Position numbers and translations under genes: made by a program
Source: Cellulomonas wangleii
GTDB taxonomy: Bacteria > Actinomycetota > Actinomycetes > Actinomycetales > Cellulomonadaceae
Direction of reading: 5' to 3'
NCBI RefSeq assembly: GCF_018388445.1
Contig: NZ_CP074405.1
Coordinates: 3,720,001-3,784,000 of the forward strand
DNA length: 64,000 bases
Shown here: in pieces, positions 1 to 19,225 of the stretch
Layout of the letters: every line of letters starts with the position of its first letter
Position numbering within the stretch: the stretch's first letter is position 1
The notes under the pieces: model-generated
The model's input: only the letters and a program-made list of their open reading frames with translations
Database searches by the model: none
Told to the model about the DNA's origin: nothing

Positions 1-260
1 GCGGTGGCGAAGTTCATCTTCTTCGCGCGCTCCGTCAACCAGCGGGAGAAGAAGGTCTTTCCCGATCCGTACTCTCCGCGGACGGCCTTGAACTGGGCGC
101 CGCCGTGCTTCACCGACTCGAGCTCGTCCTCGATCGCGGACTCGAAACGTCCGAGGCCCACCGCCATGACATCCAGCCCTTGCTGGGGCACGGTGCCCCG
201 CCGCAGCGCGTCGATGATCTCTCGACGACGCCGAGGACTGACCGAGGCGGTGCTGTTCAC
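1..260 (-). CDS. brxD: BREX type 2 ATP-binding protein BrxD (partial, N-terminus only)
   Basis: The first 86 codons of a gene that leaves the window on the left. The translated start (VNSTASVSPRRRREI...) contains a Walker A motif GEYGSGKT near residue 65, preceded by a conserved-looking helix region (DALRRGTVPQQGLDV), which I recognise from BrxD, the ATPase of BREX type 2 systems. The GTG start overlaps the TGA of the preceding gene (GTGA, 4 bases), implying translational coupling. Its place after pglW-X-Y-Z agrees with the known type 2 gene order, in which brxD and the helicase brxHI follow pglZ. The Walker B and sensor regions lie outside the window. Confidence 0.85.
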   Translation of the reverse strand, partial: MNSTASVSPRRRREIIDALRRGTVPQQGLDVMAVGLGRFESAIEDELESVKHGGAQFKAVRGEYGSGKTFFSRWLTERAKKMNFAT

Positions 261-1309
261 AGACGATCTCCTTCAGGCTGTGCAGGGCTCACGAGCCCGA
301 ACTGCTGGCGGAGCAGGTTCTCGTCGATCGCGAGAACTCCCCCGTCGCGCAACGCAAGTGTTTCGTAGCCATCGACATTCAGCAGCCTCCGCATAAGGGG
401 CAACATCGGCCTCAGTGCTCCAGGTGCCAGCCCTGCGTCTCGCTCAACCGTCGCGATCGACCCACTCCAGCCGGTGCGGACCAATGCGTTCACAACGTCC
501 CGCACGACGGCGTCGTCGACAGTCGCGCGCCCTGCCCGTGCCTTCTGCGCGAGGTACACCTCGGACCGGAGCAGCTGCTCGGTTCCGTGGAACGTCGCGG
601 GAATCTGTGGGGGTGCCACCAGTTCTCGGCTCGACACGTGCGACGTGCCCACTACCGCTTCGCTGACGAGCCCGCGCCGGTGACGCGTCGTGAGGCCCAG
701 GTCGGCCAGGCGAATGACATCGGCATGTGCCCTGACGAGGAACTCCTGGAGGTCCTCGGAGACGTCGTTCACGATGACGGCCGCACGCTGGTAGGCAGGC
801 GGTGCTGATCTGAGGTCGAGCTCGACGTCCGCGTACCGCAACGCCTGCAGGTTCGTGAAGTCGACGATGTACCAGTCGCCGCCGGCGTATGGACGGTCGT
901 CCCGGGCGACCACCCGCCGCTGAGCCCTCGATCCTTCCGTGCTGAGGTCGTCGACCTTGTCTAGACCTGCCCGGTCGATGAAGCGGTCGATCGGGTCCTC
1001 GGGTTCCACGACAGACGGGGTCGGCGACGCCCCCCGCGGAGGTTCGGCGGGCTCCTCGCCGGGACCCGGTCGTATCCCGGGGAATGTCCGGTCCAGGATC
1101 TGCCGCAGCTCAGCCGCACCCTCGGCGCCGATCTGGAACGTCTGGCTGACCTTCGGCTGACTCTGCCGCTGGTCCGAGCCGAGGGTCGAGAGCTGCAGGA
1201 CCTGGGATCCCCCCGTGTCCAGGAAGTGGAAGTAGAGGCAGTCCACGTCCGTCGAGTGCCGCGTCCCGTGCCCCTTCACCTCGTGACGGAAGGCGCGGAT
1301 CACTGCCAC
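257..1309 (-). CDS. Unnamed BREX-cassette protein with PglZ-like C-terminal module
   Basis: 350 residues between pglZ (19 bases upstream) and brxD (4-base overlap). Three parts can be seen. Residues about 1-80 (AVIRAFRHEV, VLQLSTLGSD, KVSQTFQIG, LDRTFPGI) resemble a small N-terminal domain I have seen in many actinobacterial proteins of unknown role. Residues about 120-230 form a middle domain I do not recognise. Residues about 246-345 align with the last 96 residues of PglZ next door: LLNVDGYETL against VLNVEGYDIL, and LLRQQFGL against LLKDQFGL. It is not one of the named type 2 BREX components that I know (PglW, X, Y, Z, BrxD, BrxHI). The shared module suggests it binds the same partner or DNA as PglZ, which is inference. 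The GTG start has a G-rich Shine-Dalgarno stretch 7-12 bases upstream. Confidence 0.85.
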   Translation of the reverse strand: MAVIRAFRHEVKGHGTRHSTDVDCLYFHFLDTGGSQVLQLSTLGSDQRQSQPKVSQTFQIGAEGAAELRQILDRTFPGIRPGPGEEPAEPPRGASPTPSVVEPEDPIDRFIDRAGLDKVDDLSTEGSRAQRRVVARDDRPYAGGDWYIVDFTNLQALRYADVELDLRSAPPAYQRAAVIVNDVSEDLQEFLVRAHADVIRLADLGLTTRHRRGLVSEAVVGTSHVSSRELVAPPQIPATFHGTEQLLRSEVYLAQKARAGRATVDDAVVRDVVNALVRTGWSGSIATVERDAGLAPGALRPMLPLMRRLLNVDGYETLALRDGGVLAIDENLLRQQFGLVSPAQPEGDRL

Positions 1310-1328
1310 TGCACGGCCCCCCGGTCGC

Positions 1329-11543
<10,215 letters not shown>

Positions 11544-11547
<4 letters not shown>

Positions 11548-14500
11548 GAACGGTCTCCGGTCGGGATCGTGCTGTGGGGCGCGGGCTTGTCGTCGTCGGC
11601 AAGCTGCGCGAGGTCGCGGGGCAGGTCGATCCAGCCGCTCGGCCCGAGCGGCACGGACCGCCCGTCGAGCAGTGGTGCGCGGGCGTCACCGGGCTTGGCG
11701 ACGAGGAGCCAGCGCGCGGCCGGTCGACTGGTGCCCGTGTCCAGCAGGGTGGCCAGCAACGACGTCATGCCGTACCGCACGAGCGGACCGGCGTTGGTGA
11801 GCAGCAGCGGGCGGGGTGACGCAAGCCGCTCCACCCACGCAGGCTCAATCGATCGCTGCACGACGCTCTGCAGGGCCTTCCACTGCTTGCTGTCACGATC
11901 CAGGGCGTCGTAGCCGAGCAGCCCCGACCACATGCCGCCAGCCTCCTCGATCTGCTCCTTCGTCACCGTCACGACGAGCTCCGCGACGTCGAGGACGTCG
12001 ATGTCGAAGGTCGTGGACAGTGCGCGAACAGCGGCGGTGTACCGGCGCGGCGGCACCGTCAGCGTCAGGGCTGAGTGACGGGCGAGCGCGTCGTTGAGCT
12101 TGCGCGTGATCTCCGCGGCCGGCGTCGGTGCGAACTGCGTGGTCTGGACCGACCCGGTGGTGAACAGCGCCGTGCTCTTGGGCTCGTAGACGCCCTGGCG
12201 GTTCACCAGGTCCGGGTACAGGTCGCGCATGAGCGCGTCGAGCTTGTCCGAACCTGCAGGCAAGGGATCGGTGAGGTGGGGGAAGCGAGCGCTCACCGTC
12301 CGCCGCACCGCGGCCTGGCTGATGGCGCGGCCCGGCTTGCCGCGCATCGCGTGCTCCAGGGCCGTCGCGATCGGCAGCGCCCTGGGGTACAGCTCCTGGA
12401 AGCCCGAGAGGGCCGCGGTCTGGCTGGCCGCGGCGGCCAGCCGCAGCACGCGGGTGTCGGAGACCTGCCACTGGCCCGCGCCGTCGAGCTCGTCCACCAC
12501 GCTCCGCAGCGAGCCGATTGCGGTGCTCGCGGTGATGACCCCGCCGGTGACCAGCTCGTCAGCCTTGGCGCCCAGCTCAGCCGCCAGCTCGGTGAGCAGG
12601 TCGGCCGGCGGGCTCGCGTCGCCGGCATCGGTCGCGGCTGCCGTCTCACTCAGGGCCAGCACGTCCGCCTTGGCGCCCGCGCGTCGTCGGAGGACGAACA
12701 CGGAGTCGGTGTCCCGCGCGTCGAACTCGACGATCGCGCGGATCAACGCCGTGCCGTGGCTCGTGCGCGCGTCGCCGTCGAGCGTCGACCCGCGCAGCGT
12801 GACGAGCGCAGCAGCAGCCTCGGGCACCGTCATGACGCGGCCGGCGTTCTGCACGATGGTCGTCAGCTCGTCGCGGGCCGTGAGGAACGGCTGGTGCTTG
12901 GACCAGGCGGCCGCAGCGTCGTCCACCATCGCGGTGACGCGCTCACGCGTCGTCTGCGCGTCGGCGGCAACCTCGGCGGCGGTCGGCCACGCTGGGCCGT
13001 CACCGAGGCCGAGCAGAGTGCGGGCGAGCGACTCGTCGGCGGCGGGCAGCATCTCCAGCAGGTTGTTCACCAACCGGTCCACCCCGAGCGCCACCGCGAC
13101 TCCGGCGACGGGCTCCGCCGGTCGCAACGCGGTGCGCCACTGCCCGATGCGCGCCTGGATCTCCTTGCGGTACGTCTCCCCCAGGCCGCGGATCCCGTTG
13201 ATCTTTACCGGGTGCACGCCGAGGACGTCCGCGACCGTGACCACGCCGTCGAGCCGACGCAGGGCCGACAGTGCCTGAGCCGAGAGGCCGGACTGCTCCA
13301 GCGGGGTGTCGAGCGTGGCCCGGGAGGCGAGCTCGTCGTCCTTCTTCCGCGCGTCCTCGTCCAGGGCGAGGCCGGCGAACGCCTCCGTCCAGGCACGCAG
13401 CAGGTCCTCGACGTTGCCGAAACGGTCCTTGGCGTCCGGGGCCAGGGCCTTGCGAAACAGCGCCGTCAGCGGTGCCGCGACCGCCGGGTCGAACGACGTC
13501 GGCTCCACCACCGCCCGGTCGGTCGGCTTGGCCGGCATGCTCGCGCCGTTGGGCCACCACGGCAGGACGCCGGTGGCCATCTCGAACAGCGTCACCGAGA
13601 CCGCCCACAGCTCGGCCGCCCGGTCGTAGCGGTTCCGCCGGCCCTTGCCCAGGTACGGGTCGAGATACCCGGGCGTGCCCGACCCCGTGGCCTCCAGCGG
13701 CTCCCGCGCGAGGGAGAAGTCGAACAAGGTCAGGTGCGGCTTGCGATAGCCCGGGTCGGGGGCGATGCCGAGGTTCGCCGGCTTGATGTCGCGGTGGAAG
13801 ACACCCTCGACGTCGACGAGGTAGGACATCGCCTCCAGCAGGTCGGTCCCCCACCGCTGCAGCTGCTCGAGCGTCGACTGACCCTCCTTGGCCAGCCGAG
13901 TCGCGAGCGTCTCCTTGCCCGCGTCGGACATCAGCAGCACGCGACGGCCACCGAGCTCGAGCGACTCCACCAGGCGCACGACGCGGGGGTGCTCCAGCCC
14001 CGCGAGCACCTCGGCCTCGACGTCGAGGCGGCGGCCGGCGGCGTCGTCCCGAGCGATCTTGAGGATGAGCTCCCGGTCGTCGCCCGCGTCGTCGTCGAGG
14101 ACGGCAAGAGCGACACCCGAGGAGCCTTCGCCGCGCTTGCCCGCGACGAGGAAGCGGCTGCCGATCATGTCGCCGGTCCGGGCATCGAGCGGGTCCTGGA
14201 CCTCCTCCGGGGGCGACTCGGCATCCGGGCGACGCACCTCGTCCCACGCCATGCGGACGAACGTGAGGGCATCCTCGACCGACGCAGGTCGTTCAGACTC
14301 GTCGACCGCGGTGAGGTCACCGATCACGTCAGCGAGGGAGTCCGGCAGGGCCGCGGTGACGGCGCGCGGGTCGAACCGGCCGGCCTGCTGCTGGACCTCC
14401 TGCACCTCGGCGATCGTCGTCGCGGGCGGCTTCCCCGTCAGCATCAAGAACGCCAAGGCACCGAAGCCGAACACGTCCAGCGGGGCACCCGGGACGTCCG

Positions 14501-15722
14501 AGACGGACTGCCGCGCCTCGGGAGCGAGCCACACCAGGTCCTGGTGGCCGGCAACGCCCATGAGGTCGGTGACACCACGGCTGATGACGGTCCACCGGGT
14601 CGTGGACGCGGTCTCGCGGTCCTTCTGCGCGGAGTACCAGTCCCGCACCTCGAGCCGGGGACCGTCGGCCGTCGGCCGGACCCACACGCGCTGCGGCGAC
14701 AGGGCCCGGTGGAACAGGTGCCGGTTGTGCGCGTACCGCAGGATGTCACCGAGCTGCTCGACCATCGCCACGCGGTCGTCGAGCGTGAGGGCCGCCCCCT
14801 CGTCGGCGAGGAACGCGTCGAGAGGCCGCTCGGCGTCCTGGTACTCGAAGAGCAGCGCCGGCCCGTCGTCCGTCGTCAGCAACTGCTGCGGGACCGCGAT
14901 GCCGTCGTGCTTGATGCCGTACGTGAGCTGGAACTCACGCTGGGCGAGCTGCTCGATGCGCTTGCGCTCCGACGCCGAGGCCTTGGGCGGCACGTCGTAC
15001 AGGCGCAACCGCTGCTTGAGCTTCGGCAGGTTCGGGTGCGTGACCACCACGTCCTGCCAGTCGACGCCCTCCGCCACCGGGTCGGACTCCGCGACCGCGT
15101 AGTCGCCGACCATGCGTGTCTTCGGCGTCGGGCGGAAGTCCGCCTTCTGGCACAGGTGCCGCACGAGCTGGGCACGCTGCGGGTCGATGCTGTCGTGCGG
15201 GTTCGCCGGCGGCGTCGCCAGGAACTCGCTCAGTCGCTGCAGCGGCGGCTTCGACGCCACGTCGTACCCGTCGAGCTTGATGACCCCCGCACGCCCGGAC
15301 TGGTCGACCTCGAACTTCGATCCCTGACCGTGGAGGACGACCAGTGCGTTGACCCACGGGACGGCGCGCTCCATCTGCGGGCTCGTCGCGTAGGACTTGA
15401 GCAGGGAGGCGAGACGCTTGCCCTTGCGGTCGGTCACCAGGAACGGGTTGGGGTGCGTCTTGCCCGGCTGGTACCAGCGCTGGGACGTGCCCGTGATGGT
15501 GCCGTGCCAGCCCTTGAGCTCGACGCAGAACAGGCCCACGGGCGTGAGGAGCAGGACGTCGACCTCGGCCGTGCGGTTGTTCGTGTCGATGAAGGTGAGG
15601 TTGACCCACGCCGTGGTGCGGCCGTCGTCGGGGAGGACCTCGCGGAAGGCCTCGAGTGCCGCGGCCTCCTCCGGCGTCGCCGGAGGGCCCATCACCTTCC
15701 AGTGCGGCGAGTCGGCCTTCAT
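11544..15722 (-). CDS. pglW: BREX type 2 NERD/serine-threonine kinase protein PglW
   Basis: 1392 residues and the first gene of the operon. Residues about 20-120 are a NERD nuclease-related domain (AEVDVLLLTPVGLFCVELKGW). Residues about 250-470 are a kinase-like domain with a degenerate catalytic loop (HRALSPQRVWV near residue 336), probably a pseudokinase. Residues about 520-770 are a second kinase domain with a glycine loop (RGEGSSG) and HRDIKPAN near residue 641, but DFSLA in place of DFG. Near residues 820-850 LRRLDGVVTVADVLG and INGIRGLGETY suggest a helix-hairpin-helix. The C-terminal 500 residues are unrecognised. PglW is known only from type 2 BREX/Pgl systems. The 221 bases between this start and the divergent gene at 15944 should hold the operon promoter, but no clear -10/-35 pair could be chosen. 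Confidence 0.94.
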
Positions 15723-15943
15723 CGCGCGTCAGTACCCCCACTCGGCATCGTTGACTGGCGCAAGTCCTGTCCCTGGCGTCTACAGGGTAACGAGCGAACC
15801 AGTGGCCACGGGCCATCGCCGTGGGTACATGAGGGGCGTAGAACCACGACTGCAGAAGATTCACCCATCGCAGCGCATAGGGCCACAGCTTAAGACGGAC
15901 CACGCCGTTCAAGGACGGTGCCCGATATGCCGATGCGTCGTAT

Positions 15944-16156
15944 GTGAACGAATTCGGATACGGAAGCAGGTTCGGTCAAGCCCAGCCGGCCGACCCCCTC
16001 GTCTACGAGCGGATCGGACAGCTCGAGGCGGAGAACGCCGACCTGCGCAAGAAGGTGCGACGGTACAACCGCGGATCCTGGGTGCTCGGCATCCTGCTCC
16101 TGCTGGTCTGGGGCGTGCCCTTCGTGCTGGGTATCGCTGCTGCACTGTCGTCGTAG
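15944..16156 (+). CDS. Small coiled-coil, single-pass membrane protein
   Basis: 70 residues starting at GTG. Residues about 20-43 (LVYERIGQLEAENADLRKKV) form a short heptad-like coiled coil. It is followed by one hydrophobic segment (GSWVLGILLLLVWGVPFVLG) that ends almost at the C-terminus, so the protein is probably anchored with its N-terminus in the cytoplasm. It is transcribed divergently from pglW with about 220 bases between the two starts. No known family is recognised. Its position leaves open a link to the BREX operon, but nothing in the sequence proves it. Confidence 0.6.
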   Translation: MNEFGYGSRFGQAQPADPLVYERIGQLEAENADLRKKVRRYNRGSWVLGILLLLVWGVPFVLGIAAALSS

Positions 16157-16250
16157 CGGTCCTGATCGCTGACCACCGGCGGGTCGAATGCCGCAACTGT
16201 GCACGTTCCGCCACGATGATCCCTTCGCTGGCTCGACACCTGGGGGCACC

Positions 16251-16742
16251 ATGACCGCGCTGCTTGTCCACCCCTCTCGAGGCAAGGGTGATGGTCAGCT
16301 CAACGCCGGCCGATCGCTGCTCGAGCCCGTACCCCTGGACTCAGCCGTCGCCCAGCTGCTGACGGCCGACGAGCGACTCCACCTCCAGCGCCGGCACGGT
16401 GACGCGGCTCGGTTCTGGGGCACGTACCGGCACAACCTCAAGAAGTACGAGCGCGTCACGGAGGGGGACCCGGTCCTCTTCACGGGGGGTGGCGGCATCT
16501 GGGCGACAGCACGGATCGGGTTCCAGTTCCGGAACAAGCGGTTTGCCGAAGAGCTCTGGCACAGCCACCCGGAGAAGGGCGTCTACGAATACGTGTACTC
16601 AGTGACGGACTATGCGCGTGCGGACATCGCGTACGCGGCGATCAACGCGGAACTGGGGCTGAAGCCCACGAACCACTTCCAGGCGATGGCGTCGTACGAG
16701 GGCGCCAAGGCAGAGACTGTGATCGCTGCGCTCGGGCTGTAA
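16251..16742 (+). CDS. PUA/EVE-like domain protein
   Basis: 163 residues. The core FWGTYRHNLKKYERVTEGD, VLFTGGGGIWATARIGFQF, ELWHSHPEKGVYEYVYSV follows the strand pattern of PUA-like (EVE/ASCH-related) domains, which bind modified bases and often occur in restriction-type defence proteins. I recognise the pattern, not a specific family. I chose the ATG at 16251 because GGGGG lies just upstream. An in-frame ATG 63 bases earlier has no ribosome binding site. It lies between the small membrane protein and a larger membrane protein on the same strand, beside BREX, so a role as a modification reader is possible but inferred. Confidence 0.7.
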   Translation: MTALLVHPSRGKGDGQLNAGRSLLEPVPLDSAVAQLLTADERLHLQRRHGDAARFWGTYRHNLKKYERVTEGDPVLFTGGGGIWATARIGFQFRNKRFAEELWHSHPEKGVYEYVYSVTDYARADIAYAAINAELGLKPTNHFQAMASYEGAKAETVIAALGL

Positions 16743-16757
16743 GGCTGAGGATCGACC

Positions 16758-17888
16758 TTGGCGCCCTCTGAGCCTGACCGCGACGCACGACATGAGACGT
16801 CGCGTCCCGTACGTGACGCCCGCCGTCGATTCGTCCTCAACCTGGTCCTGTCCGTTGGCATGGCATTGTTCGTGACCAGCGCGATCACCTTCGTCGCTGC
16901 GCAATGGCCTCACCGGGACCGTCAGAGCCCATGGCATGACGCCATCCCCCAACTCGAGCTCGGCGACGCGCTGACACTCATCACGGCACTGCTCGTGACC
17001 TACGGGCTAGGGGTGCTGGGCGCGCCGGCCGCTTTGCGGCACCACGAGGGCGACGTCGATTCTGCGATGGCGGACCAGCACCTTCGGGAGATCGCTGCCC
17101 TCACGGGCTGGGCAGGCGCAACGATCGCGCTGTGGTCCATCGCTGGGACGGTGGTGGCGAACGTCGAGGGCGCCGCCACGGCTGGCTCCTCCATCGGCGG
17201 CGTCGGTAGCGCGCTGACGGCGGGCGCGCTGGTAGCAGCAATGGGCGCTCTCGTCCGCGTGAAGTACGCCCCGGGGATCCAGTCGCTCGTCGACGCGGAA
17301 CGGTGGGCGAACGAGATCGCGATCCGCCAGCGCCTCGCAAGCTGGGCAGTCCCGAACGACCCTGCGTCACCGTGGCGTGCGCGCCTTGGATTGCGGCTCC
17401 GCGCCCTCGTCCTGCCAGTGGTCGCACAGACGGCTTGCGCGTCCATCGTCGTCGGCGTGGTCATCGCCGCATCCAGTCCGCACACCGTGGTGGATGTTGG
17501 GATCTTCTTGGTGCTGGGCTTTGCAGTAGCTAGCCTCGCTGCTGCACATTGTGTGATGGTTCTTGCTTTCTTCCACGCGATTCCGCGCGCACCGATCCTC
17601 GGGACGGTCTTTGCTGCCGCCTTGCTGCTTGTGGGGATGGTGGGCGTGGTGTTCGCACTGCTGTACCGGGAGCATCCGAGCATCCTGGCGGCCTGGTTTG
17701 CCCCCATGGTCATTCTCGCGATCCGGCTAGTGCTCGGGATCGTCATGCGGCGGCGCGTGCCAGCGGTGGCACCGTGGCCCTGGGCGCTCGTCGACCGCAG
17801 ATGGTGGGTGGCTGCGACGCTGACTGCGTCACAGCCTCCCCGCCTCGTGGCGGTGCCGGACGGTCAGGGTGGTCGCGGGTACATGTGA
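16758..17888 (+). CDS. Multi-pass membrane protein of unknown function
   Basis: 376 residues from a TTG start 15 bases after the previous stop, with an AGG-containing site seven bases upstream. About eight hydrophobic segments alternate with short charged loops (FVLNLVLSVGMALFVTSAI, ALTLITALLVTYGLGVLG, LAAAHCVMVLAFFHAI, TVFAAALLLVGMVGVVFALL). No catalytic motif or transporter signature is evident. It probably forms one transcript with the two small genes before it and ends convergently, 57 bases from the end of the gene at 17945. TTG as start is the weak point. Later in-frame ATG codons lie inside the first membrane segment. Confidence 0.7.
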   Translation: MAPSEPDRDARHETSRPVRDARRRFVLNLVLSVGMALFVTSAITFVAAQWPHRDRQSPWHDAIPQLELGDALTLITALLVTYGLGVLGAPAALRHHEGDVDSAMADQHLREIAALTGWAGATIALWSIAGTVVANVEGAATAGSSIGGVGSALTAGALVAAMGALVRVKYAPGIQSLVDAERWANEIAIRQRLASWAVPNDPASPWRARLGLRLRALVLPVVAQTACASIVVGVVIAASSPHTVVDVGIFLVLGFAVASLAAAHCVMVLAFFHAIPRAPILGTVFAAALLLVGMVGVVFALLYREHPSILAAWFAPMVILAIRLVLGIVMRRRVPAVAPWPWALVDRRWWVAATLTASQPPRLVAVPDGQGGRGYM

Positions 17889-17944
17889 CGGATGTCGGCG
17901 CCGCTTGCCCCGCTTCGAAGGGTGGAGACGTTGGTTGCACTCTG

Positions 17945-19225
17945 CTACTGATCGCCAAGCACTACGGCGGCACCCATCCTCGCCGTCCACCCGTCGTCCA
18001 CGTGCCTGTCGTTCCCATCCTCCCCGAGCAACGCCACAGCATCGTCCCCCCGCAGCACGGCCCACCCGCCCTCACCATGGGAGATGACCCGCCACTCCCC
18101 GTCGTCGTCGACCGCGGCCGCGAGCAGGCGTGCGATGAACCGATGGACACGCTCGGCGCCGCTCGCGTCACGTGACGGCGACCCTCGGCGCGGCAGCTCG
18201 TCGACCAGCGCGTCCGGCACGCTCGACGCGAGCGGCGCCGCGAACACGTCCCACCAGTCGCGGACCACGGGCGACCCCCCGACATGCACGCCCTCGGTCG
18301 TCATACGCAGCCGCACGCTCCCGTCGAGATCGGTCATGCGACAGATCTCGCCCCTGGCGGCCGGCCCCACGACCTGCAGGTCGGTCCGGGCGACCAGCGC
18401 CGCGACAAGGCGCCAGGCCTCCGCCCGAACGTGCCCGTAGTGCAGCGGCAGGAGATCGACGGCGGGGTCCACGACCGGCTCCGGGTCGAGGCACCCCCAC
18501 TGGCCCGCGCACACCTGGCGGAAGAAGAAGCCGATGGTGTGCGGCTCCACCTCGACCTCACGGACGAGCTTGTCGGCAGGATGTGCGAGCCCGCCGGGGA
18601 CGTGCGCCTGCCCCGTGCTCGCGTCGAGCAACGCCACGACGTCGAGCCCGCGGCGCAGCACCCACAGCGGCTCGTGGAACACCACGGGCTCGTCGTGCGC
18701 GGCCCCGGCGAGCGCGGCGTCGAGCGCCGCCTCGGCGACCGACTCGCCCCCGGCGAACCCTCGCAGCACCTCGAGCGTCTCGGCGCTCCACTCACCTGCG
18801 ATCCGCACCTGCTGCACCCACCACCCGGCGTCGTCGGCGAGCCCCACCGCGAGCGCCCGTGCGATGAGCCGGTACACGGGCAGCCGGCCCGTCGCCCCGT
18901 CGTCCACCACGGGGCCGGTCGCGGCGACGATCCGCCCCACGACGTCGTCGAGGCGCGTCGCGAAGACCTCGTCCCAGTAGAGGTGCTGGATCTCCCTGCT
19001 CGGCGCGCCGAAGAGCACCCACGCGACCATGTCGAGCTGGATCCGCTCCTGCTCGGTGCCGTCGTGGACGATGAGCAGCGGCGTGCCCGTCTCGTCGACG
19101 ACCTGCGACACGCGCATGCCCGGGAGCCGCTCGACGAGCGCGGCCATGAGCGCCCACGCCCGGGCCGCGACGTAGCGGTCGGCGAACCGGTACTCCTCCT
19201 CGTCGACCTCGAGGTCGACGCTCAC
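17945..19225 (-). CDS. Unknown protein with an internally repeated module, partner of the ARH fusion
   Basis: 426 residues with a visible internal repeat. The first half has AARAWALMAALVERLPGM, HLYWDEVFATRL and YRLIARALAVGLADDAGWWV. The second half has RAEAWRLVAALVARTDLQV, RDWWDVFAAPL and HRFIARLLAAAVDDDGEWRV. The same module is also found once at the C-terminus of the upstream ADP-ribosylglycohydrolase fusion (WMTWQEVLAQP, YRVIARALAGAVDD). The protein is cytoplasmic, with no signal peptide or membrane segments. Its GTG start overlaps the stop of the upstream gene (GTGA), so the two are co-translated and probably work together. I know no function for this module. Confidence 0.8.
   Translation of the reverse strand: MSVDLEVDEEEYRFADRYVAARAWALMAALVERLPGMRVSQVVDETGTPLLIVHDGTEQERIQLDMVAWVLFGAPSREIQHLYWDEVFATRLDDVVGRIVAATGPVVDDGATGRLPVYRLIARALAVGLADDAGWWVQQVRIAGEWSAETLEVLRGFAGGESVAEAALDAALAGAAHDEPVVFHEPLWVLRRGLDVVALLDASTGQAHVPGGLAHPADKLVREVEVEPHTIGFFFRQVCAGQWGCLDPEPVVDPAVDLLPLHYGHVRAEAWRLVAALVARTDLQVVGPAARGEICRMTDLDGSVRLRMTTEGVHVGGSPVVRDWWDVFAAPLASSVPDALVDELPRRGSPSRDASGAERVHRFIARLLAAAVDDDGEWRVISHGEGGWAVLRGDDAVALLGEDGNDRHVDDGWTARMGAAVVLGDQ

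Noticed and set aside
12075..15893. 1272-codon plus-strand frame opposite pglW
   Set aside because: Same reason: composition is that of an antisense shadow, and the minus strand carries clear NERD and kinase motifs.
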